Shown here: positions 7,694-15,420 of the stretch, in pieces
Layout: the number at the start of each line of letters is the position of its first letter
Numbering within the stretch: the first letter of the stretch is position 1
Program-made: the position numbers and the translations under genes
Notes under the pieces: generated by a model
The model's database searches: none
What the model was told of the DNA's origin: nothing
Seen by the model: the letters and a program-made list of their open reading frames with translations, nothing else
Assembly: GCF_009766095.1 (NCBI RefSeq)
Contig: NZ_LMUD01000012.1
Coordinates: forward strand, 33,437-75,725
Length of the DNA: 42,289 nt
From: Granulicella sp. S190
GTDB taxonomy: Bacteria > Acidobacteriota > Terriglobia > Terriglobales > Acidobacteriaceae
Reading direction: 5' to 3'

Positions 7694-8881
7694 CTACTGA
7701 CGCAAGGCGGCGGGAACGAAGTCAGTGCTCAGCATCTTCGGTGGCCCGGTGAGGTAGTAGGTTGGAATCTTCGGGAACTGCTCCTCGACAAGAATCAGGG
7801 TGCGGAAGTCGAAGCTCTGCACCTCGGCGCGCGACTCCATGTGGTTGCGGGTGATGGCTCCGCAGAGTGCCGTAACGAAGGTCTGCGGATCATAGGTGTG
7901 GTTGGTCTTAGGTTCGGTGTGCTCCGGCAGAGGCGGGGGCGGTTGCCCGGCGGCGTCTTCGGGGAAGGGCGTGATCTTGGTTTCGAGGTTGAAGCGGACG
8001 GTGCGGGCGTTGGCGGCGCGGGCAGCTGCATCCGGGTGCGATTTACCCGCACCGGAGCTGTAGTAGTCGGCGTAGAAGCGGGTGAAGCGGAAGAGCTGCT
8101 CCGCGTAGGTGGGGACGTAAGGACTGATCAAGTGCTCCTGCTTCGCAAAGGCGACAGCGACGGGGGATAGCGCGAGGTCGTTCTGCTGGTCGTCGAACTT
8201 CGCATTGCCGTAGGACGGACCCTGATGGAGCTTGTCGCAGATGAAGGTGCTTTGTGCCTCGGCGAGCGAGATGTCGCGGGTGTAGATGCGCCCTTCCCGG
8301 GTGTAGGGCTTGCCGTCGGCGCGGCGGCAGGACTCAGGGTTGAGGAACTGGTCGTGCCAGATGAGAGAGACATGGTCGGTGGTGACGCCGGTGTCGGTTT
8401 CGAGGGTGGTGGCGAGGTGATCGAGGCCTGACTCGAAGGATGGCAGAGTGTTTTCGGGGCGCAGACCGCGTCCTCCGCGATGAGCCGACACGTCGAAGGT
8501 CTTGAAGTAGGCGGCGGCTTCGGGGTGGGCGGCTTTCTGCTCGGCGACGACCTGTTGGAGGATGTTTGGGTAGTCGGAGATGATGCCGTCGACGCGGAGG
8601 TCGATTAGGGCGCGCATCTTTGCGGGGTCGTTCGTGGTCCAGGGAACGACCTTGAAGCCTGCCTTCTGGAGCTCGGCGACGTTGACGGGAGGATTAGCGC
8701 CGAGGAGGGTGGCATCGACAGGAGAGAGCACTGGAGTCTGCGCGTTGTGAGCCTTGGCGTGCTTATCGGCGGCGGTCATGAGTCCGAGGAAGGGATTTGG
8801 CATAGGGGCCTGCTGGGCGGAGAGGGTGGCGGCGGTGAGGAGGACGGCAGTGAGGAGTTGCGTTCGGAAGGAGGGTAGCAT
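7694..8881 (-). CDS. Secreted glycerophosphodiester phosphodiesterase-like protein, apparently permuted
   Basis: GDPD enzymes hydrolyse glycerophosphodiesters in a TIM barrel using a metal ion. After a signal peptide (residues 1-22) this 395-residue protein first shows GFKVVPWTTNDPAKM and VDGIISDYP (residues 75-105), which normally form the last strands of a GDPD barrel. Only then come the usual first-strand motif SAHRGG (His134, Arg135), PENT (Glu143), the metal-binding ExD at 161-163 and WHDQF (His176). The C-terminus ends shortly after QSFDFRTLILVEEQFPKIPTYYL, the sixth-strand region, without a further NDP/DGI segment. The simplest reading is a circular permutation; loss of parts of a tandem duplication is the alternative. 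All catalytic residues are present, so it may be active. The ribosome site is weak. Confidence 0.85.
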   Translation of the reverse strand: MLPSFRTQLLTAVLLTAATLSAQQAPMPNPFLGLMTAADKHAKAHNAQTPVLSPVDATLLGANPPVNVAELQKAGFKVVPWTTNDPAKMRALIDLRVDGIISDYPNILQQVVAEQKAAHPEAAAYFKTFDVSAHRGGRGLRPENTLPSFESGLDHLATTLETDTGVTTDHVSLIWHDQFLNPESCRRADGKPYTREGRIYTRDISLAEAQSTFICDKLHQGPSYGNAKFDDQQNDLALSPVAVAFAKQEHLISPYVPTYAEQLFRFTRFYADYYSSGAGKSHPDAAARAANARTVRFNLETKITPFPEDAAGQPPPPLPEHTEPKTNHTYDPQTFVTALCGAITRNHMESRAEVQSFDFRTLILVEEQFPKIPTYYLTGPPKMLSTDFVPAALRQ

Positions 8882-9034
8882 GGCGTTTCATGATAGCGGA
8901 ACGGGGTTGATCCGGTGTGAATCGTTGAGGAGGTATTCGATATCCTAAACGTAGAATTCTTTCGCTGCGCTGCGGAGTGACGAGGCTGCGGCTCCTCGGA
9001 TGAAGATACCTCTGGTCGGGGAGATGGCTACCTT

Positions 9035-9065
9035 CCCATCCATCGCAGAGTGCGCGATGGATGGG
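9035..9065. repeat. 12-bp perfect inverted repeat
   Basis: CCCATCCATCGC (9035-9046) pairs perfectly with 9054-9065 around a 7-base loop. It sits in the 339-bp gap upstream of two divergent genes (GDPD-like and VOC). The same gap holds degenerate relatives of the REP families: TTCTTTCGCTGCGCTGCGGA near 8949, ATTCCTTCGCTGTGCTGCGG near 9102, and three loosely repeated GGAATGAC-type units up to about 9190. There is no T-run, so it is more likely a repeat than a terminator. Confidence 0.5.
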
Positions 9066-9220
9066 CACCCGATGATAGGCGGGGTATCGGAGAGAAGCAG
9101 ATTCCTTCGCTGTGCTGCGGAATGACAACAAACCATGATGGAATGACCACGAACCGTGCACGGAATGACTACGAACCGCCTGTGAATGACAACGTATGTG
9201 GCGAGAAGAAGAGGACGCTT

Positions 9221-9613
9221 ATGACACGACCGAGCATGCAGTCGATTTCACCGTTCTTCATCGTCAGCAATGTCGATCAAACCATCGCGTTCTATTGCGA
9301 TAGACTTGGTTTTGAGACGAGATTCAAAGAGCCGGATCGAAATCCTTTTTTCGCTATTCTCGGGCGCGACGCAGCGCAACTCTTCGTCAAATCCGAAGAT
9401 GGCGTGCTGCCGATGCCGAATGCCAAGCGGCATCCTTCGATGAGGTGGGACGCTTATGTCTATGCACCAAACCCCGATGCACTGGCCAGTGAATTTACCA
9501 ATAAGGGCGTAGCATTCAGCGCACCGCTTAGAGATACACACGACGGCCTGCGCGGCTTCGAGGTTGGCGATCCTGACGGCTACGTTTTGTTCTTCGGGCG
9601 ACCAAGAGAGTAG
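9221..9613 (+). CDS. VOC family (glyoxalase/bleomycin-resistance fold) protein
   Basis: The 130-residue product is the length of a single two-module VOC protein. SPFFIVSNVDQTIAFYCDRL is the classic opening strand and helix of the fold, and GFEVGDPDGYVLFFGRP the classic closing strand with its metal-ligand region. The family includes lyases, dioxygenases and drug-binding proteins, so the substrate cannot be read from sequence. The ATG at 9221 was chosen because AGAGGA lies six to eight bases upstream; the open frame extends back to 9050 through repeat sequence. The next gene, on the opposite strand, is a second VOC protein only distantly similar. Confidence 0.85.
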   Translation: MTRPSMQSISPFFIVSNVDQTIAFYCDRLGFETRFKEPDRNPFFAILGRDAAQLFVKSEDGVLPMPNAKRHPSMRWDAYVYAPNPDALASEFTNKGVAFSAPLRDTHDGLRGFEVGDPDGYVLFFGRPRE

Positions 9614-9691
9614 GACCTTCGCCTCGGTGGTGTCTCGGTTTGCGTACTGCTTCCCAAAAGCTTTACCGAGCTAAGACCTTGCGGAGTGCAC

Positions 9692-10111
9692 TCAGTCGGC
9701 TGGACCGGCGAAGAGGATGTGATTTCCGTCTAGATCGAGGATGACGAAGGTTCTGGCACCCCATGGCTCCTTTTTGAGCGGCTGATGGAAACGCACCCCT
9801 TCCGACTGGCAGGCGAGAAATAGCTGCTTGATCTCCTCTACAGTGGCGACGGTGATGGCAGCGGAGAGCAGATGTTCGCGCTCGCGGATGTCACCAGCGA
9901 AGACAGGTTCGCCGACCTGCCGCAGTGCAAGCCGTGCCGTGTCGCGACTAACCTGTCCATAAAATGGCGGATCGCCATAGAGGAAGTCGACGACGAAGCC
10001 AAGTTTCGCGGTGAAGAAATCAGACGAGGCTTTGACGTCGGCAACGAATAGCTGTGCGGCGATGGAGGTGAGGATGGGACGCGGCGGGGCGTTCCTGGTT
10101 TCGTCGGTCAT
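9692..10111 (-). CDS. VOC family protein
   Basis: A 139-residue VOC-fold protein. TSIAAQLFVADVKASSDFFT is the opening element, EHLLSAAITVATVEEIKQLF begins the second module, and GARTFVILDLDGNHILFAGP closes it. The mid-strand FLYGDPPFYGQVSRD is like that of glyoxalase-type proteins acting on small molecules, but no substrate can be assigned. It converges on the preceding VOC gene. Upstream of its start lies a REP-like element and then the 3' end of murQ. Confidence 0.85.
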   Translation of the reverse strand: MTDETRNAPPRPILTSIAAQLFVADVKASSDFFTAKLGFVVDFLYGDPPFYGQVSRDTARLALRQVGEPVFAGDIREREHLLSAAITVATVEEIKQLFLACQSEGVRFHQPLKKEPWGARTFVILDLDGNHILFAGPAD

Positions 10112-10127
10112 GGTGCAAGGTTAAACG

Positions 10128-10153
10128 CAGATCCCCTTCGGGGATGACAACAA
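10128..10153 (+). repeat. REP-like element, GATCCCC-TTC-GGGGATGACAAC variant
   Basis: GCAGATCCCCTTCGGGGATG is followed by ACAACAAAGAC. The ATCCCC-TTC-GGGGAT hairpin has the same frame as the copy at 6127, with arms and loop changed together. It lies between the start of the VOC gene and the 3' end of murQ. Confidence 0.75.
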
Positions 10154-10277
10154 AGACGCAACGGCAGAGAAGGAAGGAGATCGCAAAGTCACTGGCAAGG
10201 TTCGACCGGTCAGTTCGACGAGAACCGGCCCATGGACTGCGAAGCCTTTGCCTTGCGACGGTTATGTATCGCGAAGC

Positions 10278-11195
10278 TCAGGGATTGCGAAGGAGTGCCG
10301 AAAGATTTCCTTTGTGGGTAGCTAGTTTTGCTTCTGCGGTGGGGCGGTCGAGGGAGAGTTTTTGCATGACGATGGCTGTCTTGATGCTGCCGGACTTTTG
10401 CAGGAGACTGGCGGCAGTGGATTGATCTATGGGATCTTCTGGTCCGATGGCGGCCATGATGATGCGCTGGGCGCGGTCTACCAGCTTGGCGTTGGTGGGT
10501 TGCATGTTGACCATGAGGTTGCCGTAGACGGCGCCGGTCTTGATCATGACGCCGGTTGAGATCATGTTGAGGACGAGCTTGGTGGCGGTACCGGCCTTCA
10601 TGCGGGTGCTCCCGGTGAGAACTTCGGGGCCGGTGAGCGGGGCGATGGAGATCTCTGCTGCTGCCGCGATGGGAGAGTTGGGCACGCAGGTGAGAGCGAT
10701 GGTGAGGGCTCCGAGTTTGCGAGCGTGGGCGAGTGCGCCGAGGACGTAGGGGGTGCGTCCGCTGGCGGCTATGCCGATGAGGGCGTCTTGCTGGCGGAGA
10801 TCTGCGGCTGCGAGGTCGGCTGCGCCTTGTTCGGGGGAGTCTTCGGATTGCTCGCTGGATCTGCGGAGGGCGCTGTCGCCACCTGCGATAAGGGCATGAA
10901 ACAGGGCGGGCGGAACGGAGAAGGTGGGTGGGCACTCGCTGGCGTCGAGGACGCCGAGACGGCCGCTGGTGCCTGCTCCGGTGTAGAAGAGGCGTCCGCC
11001 TTCGTTGAAGCGATTTGCTATGGCGTCAACGGCTGTGGCGATCTGCGGAAGGACTGCGGCTACTGCGGCGGCAACCTTGGCGTCCTCCTGGTTGATGAGA
11101 CGGAGCATATCCAGAGTGGGGAGCTCATCGATGTGCTCGGAGCGTGGGTTGCGGGCTTCGGTGAGGAGTGTGGCCAGGTTCGAGTTGGTTTCCAT
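10278..11195 (-). CDS. murQ: N-acetylmuramic acid 6-phosphate etherase
   Basis: MurQ cleaves the lactyl ether of MurNAc-6-phosphate to give GlcNAc-6-phosphate and D-lactate during cell-wall recycling. The product of about 305 residues follows the E. coli enzyme closely. It has the SIS-fold loop YTGAGTSGRLGVLDASECPP, GIAASGRTPYV, LTGSTRMKAGTATKLVLNM and GNLMVNMQPTN. The conserved Glu in DASECPP corresponds to the proposed catalytic acid. An ATG at 11195 gives the family-like N-terminus; a GTG at 11210 is also possible, and neither has a strong ribosome site. No PTS (murP) or anhMurNAc kinase (anmK) gene is adjacent. Confidence 0.95.
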   Translation of the reverse strand: METNSNLATLLTEARNPRSEHIDELPTLDMLRLINQEDAKVAAAVAAVLPQIATAVDAIANRFNEGGRLFYTGAGTSGRLGVLDASECPPTFSVPPALFHALIAGGDSALRRSSEQSEDSPEQGAADLAAADLRQQDALIGIAASGRTPYVLGALAHARKLGALTIALTCVPNSPIAAAAEISIAPLTGPEVLTGSTRMKAGTATKLVLNMISTGVMIKTGAVYGNLMVNMQPTNAKLVDRAQRIIMAAIGPEDPIDQSTAASLLQKSGSIKTAIVMQKLSLDRPTAEAKLATHKGNLSALLRNP

Positions 11196-11345
11196 GCTTG
11201 AGCGGTTCACTTTCTTATGTGCAAGTATGCCTTACCGCGTGCAGGGGGAGTGGCTGCAGGTCGCGATGACTGCTGATTTTGAGGGTTGCCGGGCGTAGAA
11301 TTTGTGCCGGACCGCGTTTTACGCCGGGCAGCGAAGGGGGGAGTT

Positions 11346-11981
11346 ATGCGCAGGCACGTGTTGGTGGTGGTTGCTGTGAGCTTTCTAGCGGCAGCGTTTG
11401 TGGGTGCGAAGAACAAGCCGGAGAAGACCGTGCCGACGTACATTCTTCGTGCGAAGACGGTGGCGATTGTGATCGACCCGACGGCTGGAATCGATCTTGA
11501 GGATCCCAGGGCTAACCAAGTGGCGCAGAAGGATGTTGAGACGGCGCTGTTGAACTGGGGAAGATTTCTGCCGGTGATCAGCACGCAGGGTGCGGATCTG
11601 GTGATCGTGATTCGCAAAGGCCATAAGCAGGTGGTGGATACGACGATCAGCGATCCGCGGCAGAATAACCGCGCAGGAGTGATCGACCCGACGGCAAATG
11701 GAATGTCGGTTGGGGCACAACACGGCAGGCAGTCAAACGGGGCGGGGGCGGGAGTGCCCGATGCGAGCAGTGGTGAGCCGGCGCATCCGCAGACTGAGAT
11801 TGGGACCGTGGAGGACTCGTTCAGGGTTTATGACGGAGACAGCGACCATCCGCTCGAAGCTTCGGCGGGATGGAGTTATGTCGCGAAGGATGGGCTTCGT
11901 TCGCATAACGTTCCGGCGGTGGAGGAGTTCAGGAAGGCGCTGGCGGTTGCGGATAAGGCTGCTGCGGCGAAGAATCCGTAG
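11346..11981 (+). CDS. Secreted protein of unknown function
   Basis: A 211-residue product beginning with a clear Sec signal peptide (MRRHVLVVVAVSFLAAAFVG, cleavage probably after GA). The start is supported by a G-rich ribosome site, AAGGGG. The mature part has TVAIVIDPTAGIDLEDPRAN and GADLVIVIRKGHKQ, a pattern of alternating strands and helices. A low-complexity Gly/Asn/Ala stretch follows, then TVEDSFRVYDG. The segment IDPTA occurs twice. I do not recognise a named domain. It is divergent from murQ, with about 150 bp between them, and convergent with the PEP-CTERM gene. Confidence 0.75.
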   Translation: MRRHVLVVVAVSFLAAAFVGAKNKPEKTVPTYILRAKTVAIVIDPTAGIDLEDPRANQVAQKDVETALLNWGRFLPVISTQGADLVIVIRKGHKQVVDTTISDPRQNNRAGVIDPTANGMSVGAQHGRQSNGAGAGVPDASSGEPAHPQTEIGTVEDSFRVYDGDSDHPLEASAGWSYVAKDGLRSHNVPAVEEFRKALAVADKAAAAKNP

Positions 11982-12050
11982 CGGCTTGGAGATGAGCCAG
12001 CGATGACTGGTCCGAGGCGAGAATCCTGAGATAGGATTAGCTCAATCTGC

Positions 12051-12737
12051 CTATGAATTTAGCAAAGGCCGCTTGTGCTTAATGAATTTGCGTCGGATCA
12101 CGCCGAACGCTCCGACAAGTCCTGTGCCGAGGAGCGTAAAGGTGGACGGTTCTGGCACGGTCGACGTAGCAATTAACTCAGCGGATCCGGTAGGACTGAT
12201 GGAGTCGAATGACACCATGCCACCGCTAGTATCAAAAGTATCAGGGCAGGTTTGATGTTCAATATTCGGGATGCAATCGCTTCCCAGCGGAGCAGTATCG
12301 ATGCTTCCTGCCACAGGGCCGGTCGAAGGAGTTTGCTCAAAGGTAGGCCCGAGGGTGAGTGGCCCCCCGTAATCCAGATAGAGCTCATTGTTCACATCAG
12401 CGATAGCAAGACCGCCGTCGCCATCGATGTTGTATCCCACGATATAGTTGCTGGTTCCGGCAAAGGTACCTATACCCTGGATGCTGACTGTGGTGACGAG
12501 GCCAGCACTGCTGTCGTATTCGAAGTCGCCGGTGCCGTTGTAATAGCCCGGCTGATTTGCCAGATCATCAAGCGGTAGAGTGGCTGAGAGCGTGACGAGC
12601 TTGTCTGTGAAGGATTGCGACCCGATCATTCCGGTGGCGACATCCGAGATGACGAACGTGAGGCTATCGGCGTGAGCCGTAGGAATCGCAGCGGAGAAGA
12701 GCACGCTAAAGGCAAGTAGACGCAGAGTTCCGGACAT
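12051..12737 (-). CDS. PEP-CTERM sorting domain protein
   Basis: PEP-CTERM proteins are exported, cut and anchored or released by an exosortase. The C-terminus has the full tripartite signal: VPEPST, a hydrophobic helix (FTLLGTGLVGAFGVI) and a basic tail (RRKFIKHKR). An N-terminal signal peptide ends at AHA. Between them lies a Gly/Asp/Ser-rich, beta-type region of about 170 residues with one cysteine pair (DCIPNIEHQTC). AAGAGG six bases before the ATG at 12737 sets the start; the frame stays open to 12758. No exosortase or EPS cluster is next to it, which is usual since substrates are scattered in genomes. Confidence 0.9.
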   Translation of the reverse strand: MSGTLRLLAFSVLFSAAIPTAHADSLTFVISDVATGMIGSQSFTDKLVTLSATLPLDDLANQPGYYNGTGDFEYDSSAGLVTTVSIQGIGTFAGTSNYIVGYNIDGDGGLAIADVNNELYLDYGGPLTLGPTFEQTPSTGPVAGSIDTAPLGSDCIPNIEHQTCPDTFDTSGGMVSFDSISPTGSAELIATSTVPEPSTFTLLGTGLVGAFGVIRRKFIKHKRPLLNS

Positions 12738-12902
12738 GGGAAACCTCTTAGGAGACACGCCAGCAGTCTCTCCTGCTTCCAGAAATTAATCAAGGATGAA
12801 AATTTCAGCAGGAAAGCAAGAGGCTTTGCGACTCCGCGCCAGAACTCTACACCGGGTTACAAATCATAAGCATTGGCCTGGATCGTGGGCGGGCAGCAGA
12901 AA

Positions 12903-12942
12903 GTGAGCCGGAAGCAGTAAAAGTAAGCCGGAAGCCGTAAAA
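12903..12942 (+). repeat. Two tandem 20-bp units
   Basis: GTGAGCCGGAAGCAGTAAAA is followed immediately by GTAAGCCGGAAGCCGTAAAA, differing at two positions. They lie about 40 bp upstream of the next gene start, so they could be a pair of binding sites or a simple duplication. Confidence 0.6.
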
Positions 12943-12979
12943 TAGAGGATACGCAAAACGTAAAGGACGATTGAGGCAG

Positions 12980-13912
12980 ATGGCGATGGGAACGCAAGAG
13001 GTATTGGCTGGACAGGTAGAAGCGGCGGCAAAGGCGGCCGGCTTGGAAGTGGTCTCGAGCACGATTGGGCAGGATTTTTCGGGGAACCCGACGACTCGGT
13101 TCATGCTGGCACTGACGGCGGATCACTCGAAGACACAAGTGCTGGAGCTAAGCGACAAGTTCGATTTCAGCCGTGCGGATATGCTGGCCGAGGTTGGGGT
13201 TTATCTAGGCGAGACGGCGAAGCGGCTGAGGAATCCGAACCAGGACTACTACCTGACGCTGCATGGGCTTCCCCTTAGTTTTGAGAAGTTTACCTGGCCG
13301 TTCCATGAGTCGACCTCGGGTGCGGATACGTTCCTGGTGCATGGCGAGGTTCATCTGCAGGATGGAGAGGGAAGCCCGCTGCATGCGAAGGTGTCGGCGT
13401 CGATGACGGTGACGTTTGCAGAGATCGTGAAAGCTCCGGAGCAACCGTTTTCGGAAGGGTTTATCTACAACGCGGTGCGGAAGACGATGGACCAGGGGCA
13501 GTTGGAGCTGGTGAAGAGCGGCAACCGTCAGCCGGTTCCGGTGACGACGCGGTTTTATAGCCCGTGGAAGAAACGGTTCAACTTCAACGACACCACGGAA
13601 GGACAGCGGCAGGAGTACCTGGCGGCGAAAGTGTTCTGGTTGTCGGGCGTGCTTGGCGGAGGAAAGCCGGTGTGGCTGCTGGATCCCCGGGATGCGCAGT
13701 ATCTGAACTCGACGGTGGAGGAGCTGAAGAAGACGGTGGCGGCGCTGGCGGGTGAGGGGATCATCCACCTGGCGGCGGACACGGAGTACGCGACTGCTAC
13801 GGAAGCGCTGATGGGCCATCGTGCGCAGTATGCAGCGGAACTGGCTCATGCGCTGGCGTTCATCAAGCCCACGTTCAACGAAGATATGCGCGGCGGCCAT
13901 ACGAATATGTAG
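12980..13912 (+). CDS. Conserved protein of unknown function, 310 residues
   Basis: The product has no signal peptide and no transmembrane segment, so it is probably cytoplasmic. It begins with a helical region (EVLAGQVEAAAKAAGLEVV) and continues as an alpha/beta protein with many aromatic residues (TRFYSPWKKRFNFNDTTEG). Near the end are VFWLSGVLGGGKPVWLLDP and a long helix (STVEELKKTVAALAGEG). I recognise no family. GKPVWLLDP is not preceded by a true P-loop. Start codons at 12980 and 12986 are equally plausible. Two tandem 20-bp repeats lie just upstream. Codon use and G+C match the neighbours. Confidence 0.75.
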   Translation: MAMGTQEVLAGQVEAAAKAAGLEVVSSTIGQDFSGNPTTRFMLALTADHSKTQVLELSDKFDFSRADMLAEVGVYLGETAKRLRNPNQDYYLTLHGLPLSFEKFTWPFHESTSGADTFLVHGEVHLQDGEGSPLHAKVSASMTVTFAEIVKAPEQPFSEGFIYNAVRKTMDQGQLELVKSGNRQPVPVTTRFYSPWKKRFNFNDTTEGQRQEYLAAKVFWLSGVLGGGKPVWLLDPRDAQYLNSTVEELKKTVAALAGEGIIHLAADTEYATATEALMGHRAQYAAELAHALAFIKPTFNEDMRGGHTNM

Positions 13913-14028
13913 TGTTTGCAGGGGTTAGCGGACTACGAGTGTGCAATTTGCCAGCAATTAACACGATATGATAGTGTCCCTTTGGCCTTGAGGTGCATCT
14001 ATTGACCTGTAAGGAAAGAGGAAACACG

Positions 14029-14355
14029 ATGAAGCTAATTCGAATTGCAACACCACTGATGGCAGTGGCACTGATGAGCGGTGCAACATTTTTCGCACAC
14101 GCCCAAGAGAACCAGGCACCAACGACCGAGAGCCGGAGCTGGAATACGCCTCCTCCAGGTACGGAGCAGGCGCAGTCGGCCTACCGCGACGGAGTGGAAG
14201 CGGCACAGCTGGATATGACGGCAAAGCGGAAGATCGACGCGAAGTCGTCTCACCTGTATGTCCACCCACCGGTAAAGGGAGCGGCTCGCGATGAGTACCG
14301 CTCGGGCTTTACGGCTGGATATGAAGCTGCGGTGAAGCACACATCCGGCGTGTAA
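14029..14355 (+). CDS. Small secreted protein with YRDG repeats
   Basis: A 108-residue exported protein. The signal peptide is MKLIRIATPLMAVALMSGAT with cleavage near AHAQ, and GAGGA sits six bases before the ATG. The mature part has two related segments, SAYRDGVEAAQLD and DEYRSGFTAGYEAA, separated by a basic stretch. This suggests a duplicated helical hairpin. No named domain is recognised and the function is unknown. It is transcribed alone, ending at a strong bidirectional hairpin shared with the TM2 gene. Confidence 0.75.
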   Translation: MKLIRIATPLMAVALMSGATFFAHAQENQAPTTESRSWNTPPPGTEQAQSAYRDGVEAAQLDMTAKRKIDAKSSHLYVHPPVKGAARDEYRSGFTAGYEAAVKHTSGV

Positions 14356-14399
14356 CGCTGGGATGCTCTGGCGAGATTTGCTGGAGGTCGAGAAGAAAG

Positions 14400-14426
14400 A
14401 AAAGGGCTCCTTGAGGGAGCCCTTTT
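14400..14426. terminator. Bidirectional hairpin terminator
   Basis: GGGCTCC (14404-14410) pairs with GGAGCCC (14416-14422), with AAAA before and TTTT after. It can terminate the rightward small secreted gene and the leftward TM2 gene. Confidence 0.8.
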
Positions 14427-14453
14427 CGTTTGTGTGGTGAGCTTGGGGAGTGT

Positions 14454-14900
14454 TTAGATCGTGGTCTGGGTGCTGGGCTGGGTGGGAGCGATGGCAGCCC
14501 CACAGTGCACGCAGAAGACAGCCGCAGGGTCGATGGCGCTGTTACAGGATGGGCAGTGCGTGGCTGCCGTGACAGATGCGCCAGGGTGGCCTGAGTGGGC
14601 CAGAATGAGACCGGAGATGTAGATCGCCTGGGCGGTGTTGTACTCGCGAACGCGGCCTGGCATAAAGAAGCACTCGATCACACCCAGGATGGCAGTGATG
14701 CCGGTCCAGAAGAAGATCAGATAGAGGATGCCGGCGGTGTTTCGGCGGAGGTAGAAGTGGTGGACTCCGAAGCAGCCGAGGAAGAGTGCGAGAAGGAGGC
14801 CGACCATTTCGTCCTTGCGTGCGCGTTCGTATTCGGCGTAGAACCAGCCGCGCTGCTGATCGGTCATGTTGGAGGTGTAGAGAGGGTCGGTGATCTGCAT
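14454..14900 (-). CDS. TM2 domain protein with C-terminal zinc ribbon
   Basis: TM2 proteins have two membrane helices joined by a short loop. Here KDEMVGLLLALFLGCFGVHH then FYLRRNTAGILYLIFFW, GITAILGVIECFFMP is the diagnostic pattern. The C-terminus carries a zinc ribbon, CPSCNSAIDPAAVFCVHCG, a double CxxC of the kind seen on many small membrane proteins. Total length is 148 residues. The ATG at 14900 was chosen because GAGGAG lies seven bases upstream; the frame is open to 14933. The family function is unknown. The ribbon probably faces the cytoplasm. Confidence 0.88.
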   Translation of the reverse strand: MQITDPLYTSNMTDQQRGWFYAEYERARKDEMVGLLLALFLGCFGVHHFYLRRNTAGILYLIFFWTGITAILGVIECFFMPGRVREYNTAQAIYISGLILAHSGHPGASVTAATHCPSCNSAIDPAAVFCVHCGAAIAPTQPSTQTTI

Positions 14901-15123
14901 GATTTTGCTCCTCTTGCTGAAGCGCTCGGACAAAGATACGCGGCTGGGTGAGCGATGGTTCCGATATGCGACCGATTGAGTGCTTATTTTATGAGCGGGT
15001 ACGACTTGGATGGTCGTAATTTACACGCGATGTGATGCGGCGTAAAGTTGCGACAAATCACAGTGCGCGAGACAACGGAGCGCTGCGATCGAGAGTCAGA
15101 CTTAGAGAAAGCAGGAGGTTGTT

Positions 15124-15327
15124 ATGCAGGCAGTTCATAGCGGACAGTGCGGACTTTGTAACCATTTCGGCGAGCATCATGCGAAGAGTTCGGTGTTGGT
15201 CACGATTCTTAGCAGCAAAAAAGCTGACGCGGACCTGTTGGATGAGTGCGGCCATCCGAAGCATGCCGCACTGCACTTGAAGGTCTCCCCAATTAGCGGA
15301 TGCGATGGGTTTGTGCCGGCGGCCTAG
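15124..15327 (+). CDS. Small conserved Cys/His protein, 67 residues
   Basis: AGGAGG five bases upstream of the ATG makes translation very likely. The product starts MQAVHSGQCGLCNHFGEHH, with CxxC plus two histidines. It ends DECGHPKHAALHLKVSPISG and CDGF, with two further cysteines. The spacing suggests a small metal site. Similar small proteins are, to my knowledge, common hypotheticals in acidobacteria; no function is known. It is monocistronic and ends at a hairpin terminator. Confidence 0.75.
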   Translation: MQAVHSGQCGLCNHFGEHHAKSSVLVTILSSKKADADLLDECGHPKHAALHLKVSPISGCDGFVPAA

Positions 15328-15368
15328 GCTTAGAGATACCCAAGCTTTAGAGACAAAAGACAAACGCG

Positions 15369-15412
15369 GCGCGGCTGAGTCTGTTGGGGCTTAGCCGCGC
15401 AGTCTTGTTTTA
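15369..15412. terminator. Hairpin terminator
   Basis: GCGCGGCTGAG (15369-15379) pairs with CTTAGCCGCGC (15390-15400) apart from one G-T position. It is followed by TTGTTTTAA on the plus strand. It separates the rightward 67-residue gene from the leftward GT2 gene. Confidence 0.7.
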
Positions 15413-15420
15413 ACGGTTCG

